Shown here: positions 33,555 to 44,100 of the stretch, piece after piece
How positions within the stretch are numbered: position 1 is the first letter of the stretch
Layout: each line of letters begins with the position of its first letter
Made by a program: the position numbers and the translations under genes
The notes under the pieces: generated by a model
Seen by the model: the letters and a program-made list of their open reading frames with translations, nothing else
Databases searched by the model: none
Told to the model about the DNA's origin: nothing
Assembly: GCF_014287515.2 (NCBI RefSeq)
Contig: NZ_CP092473.1
Location: 2,941,001-3,005,000 of the forward strand
Origin: Roseburia rectibacter
GTDB lineage: Bacteria; Bacillota; Clostridia; Lachnospirales; Lachnospiraceae
DNA length: 64,000 nucleotides
Direction: 5' to 3'

Positions 33555-34288
33555 GATAAAAATACCTGCTTTCTGTTAAACGCATACTCGAGATATTTAT
33601 TCTTTATCTCCGAGCATTTCCCATGCGGGATTGGTATTTCTGCAAGACTTATCAGTTTAATTGCACGGTAAGAAATATTCTGTATATAATCCATATTTAC
33701 CAGAAATGACCGATGTGGCCGTAAAAAATTGCCATAAGGCTTTAACTGCAAAAATAAATCGTCTAAACTGCCGACACTCTCAAATACTTTTCCATTTCCG
33801 AGATGAAAAAAGAGCGTCCGTCCTATCACTTCACAATATTCTAACTTTTCAAGGTCAATTCTTGTAATTCCTTCTTTGCTCCGCAGAATCAGACTGTTTT
33901 CCTGTGTCTTTGTGCACTCTGCAAGCACGGAATCCATCAGCCGGAAAAAGCTTTCCTCCCAGACTGGCTTTAACTGATAAAAATATGCCCCGACCGTATA
34001 AGACTGTACTGCAAACTCCGGAGATGAGGTAAGAAAAATAATTTTCATATTATTATCATACTGTCTGATTTCTTTTGCAGTCTCAATTCCGTTTTCCCCC
34101 GGCATTAAAATGTCCAAAAATAAAATATCGAAGGAAAACCCTTTCTCAATCGCGGCCAGTAACTCTAAGGGACTCTGAAATACCGTATAGGTAAGGTCTT
34201 CGTCTCTTTCTTTTTTATATTTGTCCAATAAGATACCAAGTTCTTTTAATATCTCTAAATCATCATCACAAAATGCTATTTTCAGCAT
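33551..34288 (-). CDS. LytTR-family response regulator
   Basis: The 245-residue protein has a receiver domain (CDDD at 7-10, phospho-acceptor D59 in LFLDILMPG, K at the QLKPV position) and a C-terminal LytTR DNA-binding domain (SLILRSKEGITRIDLEKLEY, then FLRPHRSFLVNMDYI). It should regulate genes after phosphorylation by the kinase it overlaps. GGAAAG before the ATG lies just after the stop of the EAL gene, 10 bp upstream. Confidence 0.92.
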   Translation of the reverse strand: MLKIAFCDDDLEILKELGILLDKYKKERDEDLTYTVFQSPLELLAAIEKGFSFDILFLDILMPGENGIETAKEIRQYDNNMKIIFLTSSPEFAVQSYTVGAYFYQLKPVWEESFFRLMDSVLAECTKTQENSLILRSKEGITRIDLEKLEYCEVIGRTLFFHLGNGKVFESVGSLDDLFLQLKPYGNFLRPHRSFLVNMDYIQNISYRAIKLISLAEIPIPHGKCSEIKNKYLEYAFNRKQVFLS

Positions 34289-34298
34289 AAACTTTCCA

Positions 34299-36284
34299 TC
34301 AACTCTTTCCGTAATCCTCTTTGGCAGAATGCATTCTTCTGATATAGCGCAGACACTCCGTCTCCGGCATCGGTTTCCCGTAATAATATCCCTGGATCAT
34401 ATCCACACCAAGTGCCTCTAAGGCATCACTCTGTTCTTTCTTTTCCACGCCCTCCATGATCAGCGGGAGACCGAGTTTTTGTATCGTCTTTATCTCATTT
34501 TCAATCACGATTTTTGCGGTTGGATTTTCAAAATAGGACCAGGTCATGTCTTTATCAATCTTGATTTCCCGAAATGGAAAACGGATCAGATAAGAACAGT
34601 TTGAATTGCCGTTTCCATAGTCGTCCATTGCAAACCCCATGCCGATTTTGCCAAACTCCTGCATGTGCCATAACATCAGCTTTGGCGCTTCAATCGCTGT
34701 CCGCTCTGTCAGCTCCAGTGTGATCATATGTGTCGGCACATGATAACGCTCTAACACTGGCAGTATGCTTTCTTTCAGATTCCGGTTCAGGCACTGCGCT
34801 GCAGCAATATTTACATGAATCGTCCGTATCCCAAGCGATGGATTTGGAAGTACATGTTTTGCCAGAAAACGGCAGCACTCTTCAAGTACGATCTCACTGA
34901 TCTGTGTGATCGTTCCGTTTTGCTCCGCCAACGGAATAAACTCATCCGGTGGAATGGCTCCAAGTTTTTCATCCTTCAGACGCACCAGCGCCTCTAATGA
35001 TACAACACATTTTTCTTTTAGGGAATAGATCGGCTGATAATATACTTCAAATCTGTTTTCCGTAATTGCACGATCCACCGCCTGCTCTACCTTATTTCTG
35101 CGGTAATAGTCTTTTTTTACGGCTTCATCCACCTCAAAAAAGACCTGTTTCCCTGAATTTTGTGCCGCTTCCAGCAAATATCCATACAGTGCCCTGTACT
35201 CTGCCAGAGAACAAAAATCTCTCGGATAATGCAGGGTGATCATGACCTCGTTTAAAGAAATCGAATTGCCAGACACATGAAAATCCTGTTCAAATCTTTT
35301 TTTGATCTGCCCCTTTATGTGTTCTTCTTTTCCCTCATCCAGCAGGATGGTAAATGTATCCTCCGCATTGCGAGACACACAGAACTTTCCACACAGTGCG
35401 GTAAGATAATGTCCCACTTCGGCAAGCAGCCGCCTGCTGTTTTCATATCCTAAAAGCATTTCGATATGATGCATCTGTCTGATATGTACCACAAGAAATA
35501 CTTTTTTCCCGGATTGCTCCGTTACATTTTTCATCTGGATCAGAAATGCCTGCTCATCACTGGTTCCGGTTTCACTGTCAATATAAGCAGACGGATTCTG
35601 CATTGCCATATAGATCATCAGAATAAACAGCATATTTGCCGCACTGGTAAGCAGCATTTCTTTTCTCTCATACTGAAGCACCACCATAAGAACTGCCACA
35701 ATACTGTATAAGATAACGATTACCTTAATCCGCGTCTCAATACGCGCTCTCCCCAAAAATATAAGAAGCAGGTTCATAAAAAAATAGTATCCAATATACA
35801 CATAGCCAAACCATGCAAAATTTCCCTGATAATAGCTGCCATCTTTAAAATAAAAGAAAAAGCCCATCCACGGTGTCGCTAAAAGCATGATCTCGAAAAA
35901 GAAAAACGGGACTTTTCCCATGTATTTTATCATTCGACCTGCTACTCCGGAAAAGCTGCATACCTCTTCCATATAGCGGAACATCAGATAAGAAGCCGCT
36001 CCTTCCAACGCAAAAAAAGCAAACGCAAACAATTCGTTCCAGATTAGCGGAACGATTGCTGCATTTGCCAGTCCAATACATGATAAAATATTTGCGATAC
36101 ACTCGCCAAGACACACCCAAAGCAGTCTGCCAAATACTTTCGACTTAACCGTTGGGAACTGTCTGATCAACAGGAAATGGCCGCTGATAACCACAAAAAT
36201 GACGAGTGACATAATCTCGAAGTCGTAATTATACTGCACCCGTCTGCTCCTCCTGTGCTTCTTTCGCCTGTATGATTGCTTCAT
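34299..36284 (-). CDS. Membrane protein with degenerate GGDEF and active-looking EAL domain
   Basis: The 661-residue protein has about seven membrane helices (to about 225), a GGDEF-like domain where the signature is NAEDT, so it is not a cyclase, and a C-terminal EAL domain (about 400-655). The EAL part keeps SLEALVRL, HVNIAAAQ, LELTERT, DDYGNGNSN, EIKIDK and MEGVE, so it should hydrolyse cyclic-di-GMP. The start is uncertain: the first ATG lies within the upstream gene (56-bp overlap), and another at 36212 begins just before the first helix. It runs in one direction with the alarmone synthetase and the two-component pair. Confidence 0.88.
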   Translation of the reverse strand: MKQSYRRKKHRRSRRVQYNYDFEIMSLVIFVVISGHFLLIRQFPTVKSKVFGRLLWVCLGECIANILSCIGLANAAIVPLIWNELFAFAFFALEGAASYLMFRYMEEVCSFSGVAGRMIKYMGKVPFFFFEIMLLATPWMGFFFYFKDGSYYQGNFAWFGYVYIGYYFFMNLLLIFLGRARIETRIKVIVILYSIVAVLMVVLQYERKEMLLTSAANMLFILMIYMAMQNPSAYIDSETGTSDEQAFLIQMKNVTEQSGKKVFLVVHIRQMHHIEMLLGYENSRRLLAEVGHYLTALCGKFCVSRNAEDTFTILLDEGKEEHIKGQIKKRFEQDFHVSGNSISLNEVMITLHYPRDFCSLAEYRALYGYLLEAAQNSGKQVFFEVDEAVKKDYYRRNKVEQAVDRAITENRFEVYYQPIYSLKEKCVVSLEALVRLKDEKLGAIPPDEFIPLAEQNGTITQISEIVLEECCRFLAKHVLPNPSLGIRTIHVNIAAAQCLNRNLKESILPVLERYHVPTHMITLELTERTAIEAPKLMLWHMQEFGKIGMGFAMDDYGNGNSNCSYLIRFPFREIKIDKDMTWSYFENPTAKIVIENEIKTIQKLGLPLIMEGVEKKEQSDALEALGVDMIQGYYYGKPMPETECLRYIRRMHSAKEDYGKS

Positions 36285-36888
36285 TTAGCTGGAGCATCTT
36301 TGCATCCAGCATAGAAACAATATCGGAACATTCTCTTAGATCCCTGCTGATATAGCCGGGCGCATTTCCCTCAAATTTGTAATAGATCTTATGCTCTAAG
36401 CTTGCCCAGAAATCCATCGCCATCGTCCGGATCTGTATCTCCACCTTGGTATCGATCACGCAGTCCGATAAAAATATCGGAACAGTCACAAGCATATGAT
36501 AACTTTTATAACCGCTCTCCTTTGGATTTTTAATATAATCCTTGATGGAAATAACGGTCAGATCGTTCTGTTTTCCAATCATCTCTGCAAGCTTATAAAT
36601 ATCAGAAGTAAAAGAGCAGACAATACGGATACCTGCAATGTCATTGACATAATTAACCATATTGTCGATCGACGACTCATATCCGTAACGCTTTAACTTT
36701 TTCACAATACTCTCAGGCGTCTTGATCCTTGACTTAATATATTCTATTGGGTTGTACTGATGTACCTGCTGAAACTCATCGTTTAAGATTTCAACTTTGG
36801 TACGTACCTCCTTCAATGCGGAATTGTATAAAAAAATAATCGTGTTCCAACTGTCAACGCCCTCACTTAAGGTGAATGGCTTATCCAT
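36229..36888 (-). CDS. relQ: Small alarmone synthetase (RelQ-type GTP pyrophosphokinase)
   Basis: From the ATG at 36888 (GGAGGATTTTT upstream) the protein has 219 residues. It holds only the RelA/SpoT synthetase domain: SRIKTPESIVKKLKRYGY, NYVNDIAGIRIVCSF, SGYKSYHMLVTVPIF and KVEIQIRTMAMDFWASLEHK. No hydrolase or regulatory domain is present, so it should make (p)ppGpp under expression control. It is the first of four signalling genes on the strand. Confidence 0.9.
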   Translation of the reverse strand: MDKPFTLSEGVDSWNTIIFLYNSALKEVRTKVEILNDEFQQVHQYNPIEYIKSRIKTPESIVKKLKRYGYESSIDNMVNYVNDIAGIRIVCSFTSDIYKLAEMIGKQNDLTVISIKDYIKNPKESGYKSYHMLVTVPIFLSDCVIDTKVEIQIRTMAMDFWASLEHKIYYKFEGNAPGYISRDLRECSDIVSMLDAKMLQLNEAIIQAKEAQEEQTGAV

Positions 36889-37001
36889 AAAAATCCTCCA
36901 TTCCTGAGCCTTTTTTATACATATCATTTTGTAATGACTGCCATTTTTAGTATAACACATTTTTCTCATTATGTGGGATTTATTTCTAAACTTTTATTGA
37001 T

Positions 37002-38063
37002 TTATAAGTCCAGCTTCATATCACCGTCTTTGATCCATCCAATCTTACGGAACAATACGCTAAAGAGCCACGATAAAACTCCCGGCAGAATAAAACTGAT
37101 CAAAACAAGTCCGATCCAGTCCATCGGTGTTACGGCAGCCTTGCTTCCCGCCTCAATATCTGCGATCCATCCGGTATAAACACCGATCTGTCCGACTAAT
37201 CCACAGGTTCCCATGCCGGATGAAACTGCTGCACCGTTCATCTGTAAGTGAAACAGGCATGTTGCAATTGGTCCGGTGATCGCGGATGCTAAAGTTGCCG
37301 GCAGCCAGATACGTGGATTTTTTACGATATTTCCCATCTGAAGCATTGATGTACCGATTCCCTGCGCAAACAGTCCGCCCCATTTATTTTCGCGGAAACT
37401 TGCCACTGCAAATCCAACCATCTGTGCACAGCATCCTGCAAGTGCTGCCCCTCCTGCAAGACCGGTAAGTCCAAGTGCGGCACAGATCGCAGCACTGCTG
37501 ATCGGCAGTGTCAGTGCGATTCCTACGATCACTGATACAATGATTCCCATGAAAAACGGCTGCAGTTCCGTTGCCCACATGATCGCATTGCCAACTGCAC
37601 TCGCTGCCGCACCGATCGCCGGTGCCCACCAGATGGAAAGTACTACGCCAACAAAAATCGTCACAAACGGTGTCACGATAATATCTATTTTTGTTTCTTT
37701 TGAAACGGCTTTTCCAAATTCGGCTGCAAATATCGCAACCACAAGTACTGCAAGTGGTCCGCCCGCACCACCAAGTTCATTTGCAGCCGCACCGACTGCC
37801 GCTAATGAAAATAATACCAATGGAGCTGCCTGCAGGGCATATCCGATCGCGATCGCCATCGCTGGTCCGACTGCTGCTTTTGCGTAAGTTCCGACTGTCT
37901 CAAGAATCGGAATATGAAGCTGCGTTCCAAGTGTGCTTATGATTGTTCCGATCAAAAGGGATGCAAATAATCCCTGTGCCATCGCGCCAAGAGCATCGAT
38001 CAGATATCTTTTCACAGATATCTCAATGTTTTTACGCTTACAAAATGCTTTTACTTTTTCCAT
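37002..38063 (-). CDS. PTS IIC-like membrane transporter (PTS_EIIC_2 family)
   Basis: The 353-residue protein is almost entirely hydrophobic with about nine helices and many alanine and glycine runs (GAMAQGLFASLLIGTIISTL; GGAGGPLAVLVVAIFAAEFG). The pattern and length fit the PF13303 group of PTS IIC-like proteins common in Firmicutes. No IIA, IIB or regulatory domain is fused or adjacent, so transport may not use phosphorylation, and the substrate is not known. Confidence 0.8.
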   Translation of the reverse strand: MEKVKAFCKRKNIEISVKRYLIDALGAMAQGLFASLLIGTIISTLGTQLHIPILETVGTYAKAAVGPAMAIAIGYALQAAPLVLFSLAAVGAAANELGGAGGPLAVLVVAIFAAEFGKAVSKETKIDIIVTPFVTIFVGVVLSIWWAPAIGAAASAVGNAIMWATELQPFFMGIIVSVIVGIALTLPISSAAICAALGLTGLAGGAALAGCCAQMVGFAVASFRENKWGGLFAQGIGTSMLQMGNIVKNPRIWLPATLASAITGPIATCLFHLQMNGAAVSSGMGTCGLVGQIGVYTGWIADIEAGSKAAVTPMDWIGLVLISFILPGVLSWLFSVLFRKIGWIKDGDMKLDL

Positions 38064-38182
38064 AATCTCTCCAATCCGGAGTTTTTTACTCCTCTTGTGC
38101 TGTTTTCCATGTGGTTAACATGTGTCTTGTCAGCTTGTGACAGTGTAGCACAGAGGGGAGAAAAAAGCAAGGGATGTTGTCC

Positions 38183-38788
38183 CTACAATTCTTCCGTCTT
38201 ATACGTGACATATCCCTCATAATAATAACTATGGTCAATGCCTTTCATATAAACTTCCCGGTCATTAATCTGATCGGTAAGTGCTGCCTTTAAAATATAT
38301 TTAATTTCAATATCTTTGATCGGACTGCGTTCCATCGCCATCAGATAGTCTTCTTTTTCTATCTTACTCCAGTCTACTACCTGTCCGATCTGTTTTTTTA
38401 ACATCATATCCAGCCAGATGCGCATGCTTCTTCCATTTCCTTCACGGAACGGATGCACAATGTTCATTTCCACATATTTTTCAACAATCTCATCAAATGT
38501 GTTCTGTGGCATTTTGTCTACATTTTTAATTGCTGTTTCAAGATACATAAGCGGTGCAAATCTGAAATTGCCTTTTGATATATTTACGGTTCGGATTTTT
38601 CCTGCAAAGTCATAGATATCATCAAATAAATATTTATGAATCTCACATAACGTTTGAAACTTTCCCGCCTCAAGGTTCTCGAGCATACCATTTTCAAACA
38701 GTTCTACTGCCTTCTTTTTACTGATACGTTCCTCTTCACGCGCGAGTTCCGCGGAACTTTTAATTCCAAGCTTATTTTCCAGTGCCAT
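38183..38788 (-). CDS. Fic domain protein
   Basis: The 201-residue protein has the Fic core with HPFREGNGRSMRIWLD, an intact HPFX(D/E)GNGR active site, and the flap IYDFAGKIRTVNISKGNFRF upstream. Fic proteins usually transfer AMP from ATP to target proteins. The N-terminal helix (SAELAREEERISKKKAVELF) is typical of the cell-filamentation group. The small gene just upstream on the same strand could be a partner, but it does not look like a known antitoxin. GGAGGACATGTTGT precedes the ATG. Confidence 0.9.
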   Translation of the reverse strand: MALENKLGIKSSAELAREEERISKKKAVELFENGMLENLEAGKFQTLCEIHKYLFDDIYDFAGKIRTVNISKGNFRFAPLMYLETAIKNVDKMPQNTFDEIVEKYVEMNIVHPFREGNGRSMRIWLDMMLKKQIGQVVDWSKIEKEDYLMAMERSPIKDIEIKYILKAALTDQINDREVYMKGIDHSYYYEGYVTYKTEEL

Positions 38789-38821
38789 ACAACATGTCCT
38801 CCATATTGGGATGTTCTCCCT

Positions 38822-39085
38822 TTAATCCTCCTCGATCACATGCATCTCCAGAAAATCAAAATCCACATGCTCAATAAAACAATCCTGCGTAAAACGTGTC
38901 TTTGCATGCCTCTTAAACTCTTCCACATTCGCATCTAACCAGATCGGTTTTCCAAGGTCAAATGCATAACATACCTCATCTAACGCCTTGAAAATTTTGT
39001 GCGTTCTCGTATCATCTGACTCATCTGTCACTGTCATGTCTTTGATCAGGTGCGTACCCTTCATCATTTTAAACCAGATTCTCAT
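38822..39085 (-). CDS. Hypothetical protein (87 aa)
   Basis: The product starts MRIWFKMMKGTHLIKDMTVT and continues TRTHKIFKALDEVCYAFDLG, ending HVDFDFLEMHVIEED. It is compact, acidic at the end and has no signal peptide. The gene begins six bases after the methyltransferase stop and ends 33 bp before the Fic gene. It resembles small conserved proteins of Lachnospiraceae with no assigned role. Confidence 0.75.
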   Translation of the reverse strand: MRIWFKMMKGTHLIKDMTVTDESDDTRTHKIFKALDEVCYAFDLGKPIWLDANVEEFKRHAKTRFTQDCFIEHVDFDFLEMHVIEED

Positions 39086-39091
39086 GAATTG

Positions 39092-39961
39092 TTATCTCTC
39101 CATTTTTATTGTTGATCCGTGTCTTCTCTGCCGTCCCGTCTCATACATCAGAAGAGATGCAGAAATCGCCGCATTCAACGACTCCACCTGTCCCTGCATT
39201 GGAATCTTAATATAAGTATCTGCTAAATCTGCGATCTCATCCGACAATCCATTTCCCTCATTTCCGATCAGAAATGACGTCTTTTTCTTGTAGTCCGGCT
39301 CATCATAGGAAAATGTTCCCTTAAGGTGTGCCGCATAGACATTGACCTGCTGCTCCTTTAACGATAATACCGTTCCCGGCAGATCTTTTGTGATAAAAAA
39401 AGGAACACGATAAATACTTCCCATCGTGGAACGGATCGTTTTCGGATTAAACAGATCCACTGTTGTCTGGTTCATGATCACACCTGTGATACCTGCGCCC
39501 TCACCGGTTCTTACCATCGTGCCAAGATTTCCCGGATCCTGGATGCTCTCTAAGATCAGAAGATGTGTCTGTTCCCCTTTTAATAATTCCTCTAATTCAT
39601 ACTCCGGTTTTTTGATCACACAGAGGATTCCCTGTGGGGTCTGTGTGTCGGAAACACTCTTAAACACATTGTCGGCGACAACCTCATATCCGGTTTTATC
39701 CAGACGTTCCAGAACTTTTCGGTTCAAGTTTTCCTCACCATGTTTTTGTGTACAGGATTTCATGCCATCCTGCATATTGCCCTGCGTACATGCCTCATAA
39801 AAACTTTCCGAAACATATACCTGTTTCACCCAATCCGCCGGGGCTTCTAAAAACATTTTTCTTCCTTCTGCCACGAAAACACCCTGCTCATTTCTGGCTT
39901 TTGCTTTTTTCATAAGAAGTGTCAGATTTTTCATCTGCTGGTTTGATGTACTTGTTATCAT
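39092..39961 (-). CDS. TrmH/SpoU family RNA 2-prime-O-methyltransferase
   Basis: From the ATG at 39961 (TGAGGAAAAAT upstream) the protein has 289 residues. An N-terminal substrate-binding part begins MITSTSNQQMKNLTLLMKKA. The SPOUT domain has LILESIQDPGNLGTMVRTGE, FNPKTIRSTMGSIYRVPFF and IPMQGQVESLNAAISASLLM, the three motifs of the SpoU class. It should methylate rRNA or tRNA ribose using S-adenosylmethionine. The exact target cannot be read from the sequence. Confidence 0.9.
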   Translation of the reverse strand: MITSTSNQQMKNLTLLMKKAKARNEQGVFVAEGRKMFLEAPADWVKQVYVSESFYEACTQGNMQDGMKSCTQKHGEENLNRKVLERLDKTGYEVVADNVFKSVSDTQTPQGILCVIKKPEYELEELLKGEQTHLLILESIQDPGNLGTMVRTGEGAGITGVIMNQTTVDLFNPKTIRSTMGSIYRVPFFITKDLPGTVLSLKEQQVNVYAAHLKGTFSYDEPDYKKKTSFLIGNEGNGLSDEIADLADTYIKIPMQGQVESLNAAISASLLMYETGRQRRHGSTIKMER

Positions 39962-39978
39962 ATTTTTCCTCACTAAAA

Positions 39979-40012
39979 AATCCGTTATACCTGTCGCTAA
40001 GTATAACGGATT
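39979..40012 (-). terminator. Terminator downstream of pfkA
   Basis: AATCCGTTATAC and GTATAACGGATT form a 12-bp stem with a 10-base loop, followed on the minus strand by TTTTT. It separates pfkA from the methyltransferase gene. A second perfect 10-bp inverted repeat (ACAATAGATC/GATCTATTGT) lies at 40089-40111, just after the pfkA stop. Confidence 0.8.
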
Positions 40013-40117
40013 TCTCTCTAAAATGCAAAAACTATCAAATTTATGTAATATAACATCAGATTGTATAGTTCATCATCTACTGTCATGTACAATAGATCAA
40101 CGATCTATTGTCTTGTA

Positions 40118-41092
40118 TTACAGAGAAAGGTTTCTGCTGATCTCGTACTGATATTCCGGAATCTCCTTTGTCATTGCAAGTGCCTCGTCGATATCATAAT
40201 CAACGAAATCACCATGACGGTATCCAACAACACGGTTTGTCTTGCCTTCGCAAAGTAAATCTACTGCTAAAGCACCCATGGTTGATGCATATACACGGTC
40301 TTTACATGTCGGGCTTCCACCACGCTGCATGTGACCTAAGATAGTTGCACGTGTCTCGATACCGGTTGCAGCTTCGATTCTCTTTGCCATACTGGAAGAA
40401 TGTCCGATTCCCTCAGCATTTACAATGATATGATGCTGTTTACCACGTTTACGGTTCTCAATGATGTGGTTGACTAATTTCTGCTCGTCATAGTCATATT
40501 TTTCCGGAAGCAGGATATCCTCGGCACCGTTTGCAATACCACACCATAATGCGATATAACCTGCACCACGTCCCATAACCTCAATGATACTGCAACGCTC
40601 ATGGGATGTTGATGTATCACGGACTTTGTCAATTGCTTCCATTGCTGTATTTACTGCTGTATCAAAACCAATCGTGTACTCAGTACATGCGATATCAAGA
40701 TCGATCGTTCCCGGAAGACCAATCGTATTGATTCCAAGTCCTGCCAGCTTCTGGGCACCTTTAAAAGAACCGTCACCACCGATAACGATGATTCCGTCAA
40801 TGCCGTGTTTCTTACAGATCTCTGCACCGCGTTTCTGTCCTTCTGCTGTTGTAAACTCCATACAGCGGGCTGTCTGTAAAATCGTACCACCACGCTGGAT
40901 GATATCGGAAACATCTTTTGCTTCCATATCAATGATCTCTTCCTGAAGAAGTCCTGCATAACCTCTCTTGATTCCTTTTACTTTCTTTCCCTTTGCAATT
41001 GCTTCCCTTACAACTGCACGAATGGCTGCGTTCATTCCCGGCGCATCGCCACCACTTGTCAGCACACCGATTGTATTAATCTCTTTTGCCAT
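40118..41092 (-). CDS. pfkA: ATP-dependent 6-phosphofructokinase
   Basis: The 324-residue protein has the PfkA fold signature: GVLTSGGDAPGMNAAIRAVV (ATP site), IVIGGDGSFKGA, PGTIDLDI with the two catalytic aspartates (the usual Asn between them is Leu), and MGRGAGYIALW. It phosphorylates fructose 6-phosphate in glycolysis. Length equals the bacterial norm. It is downstream of dnaE by 62 bp in the same direction, an arrangement also found in other Firmicutes. Confidence 0.95.
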   Translation of the reverse strand: MAKEINTIGVLTSGGDAPGMNAAIRAVVREAIAKGKKVKGIKRGYAGLLQEEIIDMEAKDVSDIIQRGGTILQTARCMEFTTAEGQKRGAEICKKHGIDGIIVIGGDGSFKGAQKLAGLGINTIGLPGTIDLDIACTEYTIGFDTAVNTAMEAIDKVRDTSTSHERCSIIEVMGRGAGYIALWCGIANGAEDILLPEKYDYDEQKLVNHIIENRKRGKQHHIIVNAEGIGHSSSMAKRIEAATGIETRATILGHMQRGGSPTCKDRVYASTMGALAVDLLCEGKTNRVVGYRHGDFVDYDIDEALAMTKEIPEYQYEISRNLSL

Positions 41093-41154
41093 TTATCGTT
41101 CCCTCCTAAAATAATATACCCATTTTTCTAATCTTTACTATTTTAATCTCTTTG

Positions 41155-44100
41155 TTATTTCTTTTCAATGCTCTTTTCAACAATTTTTACATTTTTTTCG
41201 CCCAAAAATTCCGTCAAGTTACCGACAAGCTCCGGATTGATATGAACATTGTGGTTTTGTCCAAGTCTTTTCATGGCTCGCGGCGACGCAATATAGATCA
41301 CGATCTCATCATTTCCATCTGAACCATAAAGCAGGGAATACAATTCTTTTTCTTTTTCCTCAAACGCTTCTTTTGTCGCAAACTGAAGCCATAGTTCGCG
41401 TTTTGTATCATCAAAGGAATAGATTTTTTCACAGATCAGTTTTCCGTTTTTATCTTCCTCCACGTTAGCATGTCCGGCAATAAAGACTTTTTCATCCTCA
41501 TTTAAATAACGGCTGTATTTTTCATAATCACGCGGGAAAATGATAACTTCCACAGTTCCAAACAGATCCTCGATCGTGATAAATGCCATCGCTTTATTCT
41601 GCTTTGTGTATTTGATCGTCTTTTCGGTGATGATGCCGCCGATGACAACACTCTGGTTATCTTTGATCTTTACGGCATTTGTTTCTTCATCCAGCATAAA
41701 ATCTGCCGTCACTGCACTGATATTTTTGCGCCATTTTTCCTCATATTCCTCCAAAGGATGACCGCTTAGGTAAATTCCAAGGACTTCTTTCTCAAAACCA
41801 AGTTTGATCTCTTTGCTGTATTCCTCCACATTCGGGAAACGGACTTCATACGCTTTTTTTTCCTCTTCGGATACAAGGTCAAATAAAGACATCTGCCCTG
41901 CAAGTGAATTTTTCTTTTCCTGGTTCAGGTTGTCGATCAGCGTATTATATACTAAGAGCATCTGCTGTCTGTTGCCGTCTAATCCATCGCAGGCTCCGGC
42001 TTTGATCAGGTTTTCGACCGCACGCTTATTGACCTCCCGCCCGGCAACACGGCTTAAAAAATCAGAAAGTGTGATATATTTACCGTTTGCCTCTCTTTCT
42101 GCTAAAATGATATCAATGACCTGTCTGCCGATACTCTTGATCGCATACATGCCATAGCGTATTCCATCTTTCGTTGCCAAAAAGCGTCCTTCTCCCTCAT
42201 TGATATCCGGGGAAAGCACTTTGATCCCCATCTGACGGCAGGAATAAATGTACTCGGCGACTTTTCTTGTATTGTCGATCACTGACGTCATGAGTGCTGC
42301 CATAAACTCAACCGGATAATAGTATTTTAAATATGCCGTCTGATAGGCAACCACTGCATAAGCGGCTGCATGTGATTTATTGAACGCATATTTTGCAAAA
42401 TCAACCATGGAATCGTAGATCTGGTTTGCTGCCTGCTCGCTGATTCCGTTTGTGATACAGCCTTTGATGCCCTGCTCTTCATTGCCATAGACAAAGTTCT
42501 GACGCTCCGCGTCGATGACATACTGCTTCTTTTTACTCATGGCACGGCGGATGTTATCAGCCTGTCCCATTGTATAACCGGCAAGGTTCTGCACGATCTG
42601 CATAACCTGCTCCTGATAGACAATGCAGCCATACGTCGGCTCTAAGATCGGCTCTAATTCCTTGCAGACATAGGTCACGCTCTCCGGTTCATTTTTTCCT
42701 TTGATATATTTGGGTATAAAATCCATCGGTCCCGGACGGTAAAGGGAAATGCCGGCGATGACATCCTCTAAGCTCTGCGGTTTTAACTCTTTCATGAAAT
42801 TTTTCATGCCCGCACTTTCTAACTGGAATACACCGTCGCATCTTCCGGTTCCGATCGAATCTAATACTTTTTTATCGTTATAATCAATGTTATCCACATC
42901 AATTTTTATTCCATGATTTTTTTCCACAAGTTTGACTGCATCACTGATGACAGTTAAGGTACGAAGTCCAAGGAAATCCATTTTTAAAAGTCCGAGTTCC
43001 TCGATCGTGGTCATGACAAACTGTGTTGTGATCGTACCGTCAGAGCTTCGCGACAACGGCACATATTCGTCCATCGCCTTCTGGGAGATTACGACTCCGG
43101 CTGCATGCATGGAGGTATGGCGCGGCAGACCTTCTAGTCTTTTCGCCATGTCGATCAGTCTTTTTACCGTCTCATCCGACTCATACATGGAACGCAGTTC
43201 CGGGTTCATTATGAGTGCTTTGTCGATCGTGATGTTTAGCTCATTTGGGATGTTTTTTGCGATCGTATCACAGAAATTATAGGGCAGATCCATAACACGC
43301 CCGACATCGCGGATAACACCACGTGCCGCTAATGTACCGAAGGTCACGATCTGCGTCACACAATCTTTTCCGTATTTCTCGATAACGTAATCAATAACTT
43401 CACTTCGTCTCTCGTAACAGAAATCAATATCGATATCCGGCATGGTCACGCGTTCCGGATTTAAGAAACGCTCAAACAGCAGATTATAACGGATCGGATC
43501 AATATTGGTGATTCCTGTTGTATAGGAAACAAGACTTCCCGCAGCACTTCCCCTTCCCGGGCCAACCGGAATACCGTGCGTTCTCGCATAGTTAATAAAA
43601 TCCCATACAATAAGGAAGTAATCGACATATCCCATTTTCTGGATGACGGAAAGTTCATAGTCAAGTTTTGGTAAAAGTTCCTCATGTTTATCCGGATAAC
43701 GTCTTACCAGTCCCTCATGGCAGAGTTTGTTCAGATAAGTCCATGAATCATAACCTTCCGGCACATCAAAATGCGGCAGCTTTGTCACGCCAAATTCAAT
43801 CTCCACCTGACATCTGTCAGCGATTTTCTGTGTATTGTCGATCGCCTGTGCTGCATACGGAAACAGTTCCCGCATTTCTTCTTCTGATTTTACAAAATAC
43901 TGCCCGCCCTCATAACGCATACGGTTTTCATCGGACAGTTTTTTTCCGGTCTGCAGACAGAGTAAAATATCATGCGGCTCGGCATCCTCGGCATAAGTAT
44001 AATGCACGTCGTTCGTCGCCACCAGTTCAATACCTGTCTCCTGGCTCATCCGCATCAGTCCTGCATTGACCGTCTTTTGTTCCGGTATTCCATGATCCTG

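Noticed and set aside
32295..34288. Complete agr-type quorum system
   Set aside because: Kinase and LytTR regulator are present, but no AgrB-like protease or AgrD-like precursor with a cysteine thiolactone site was found nearby.
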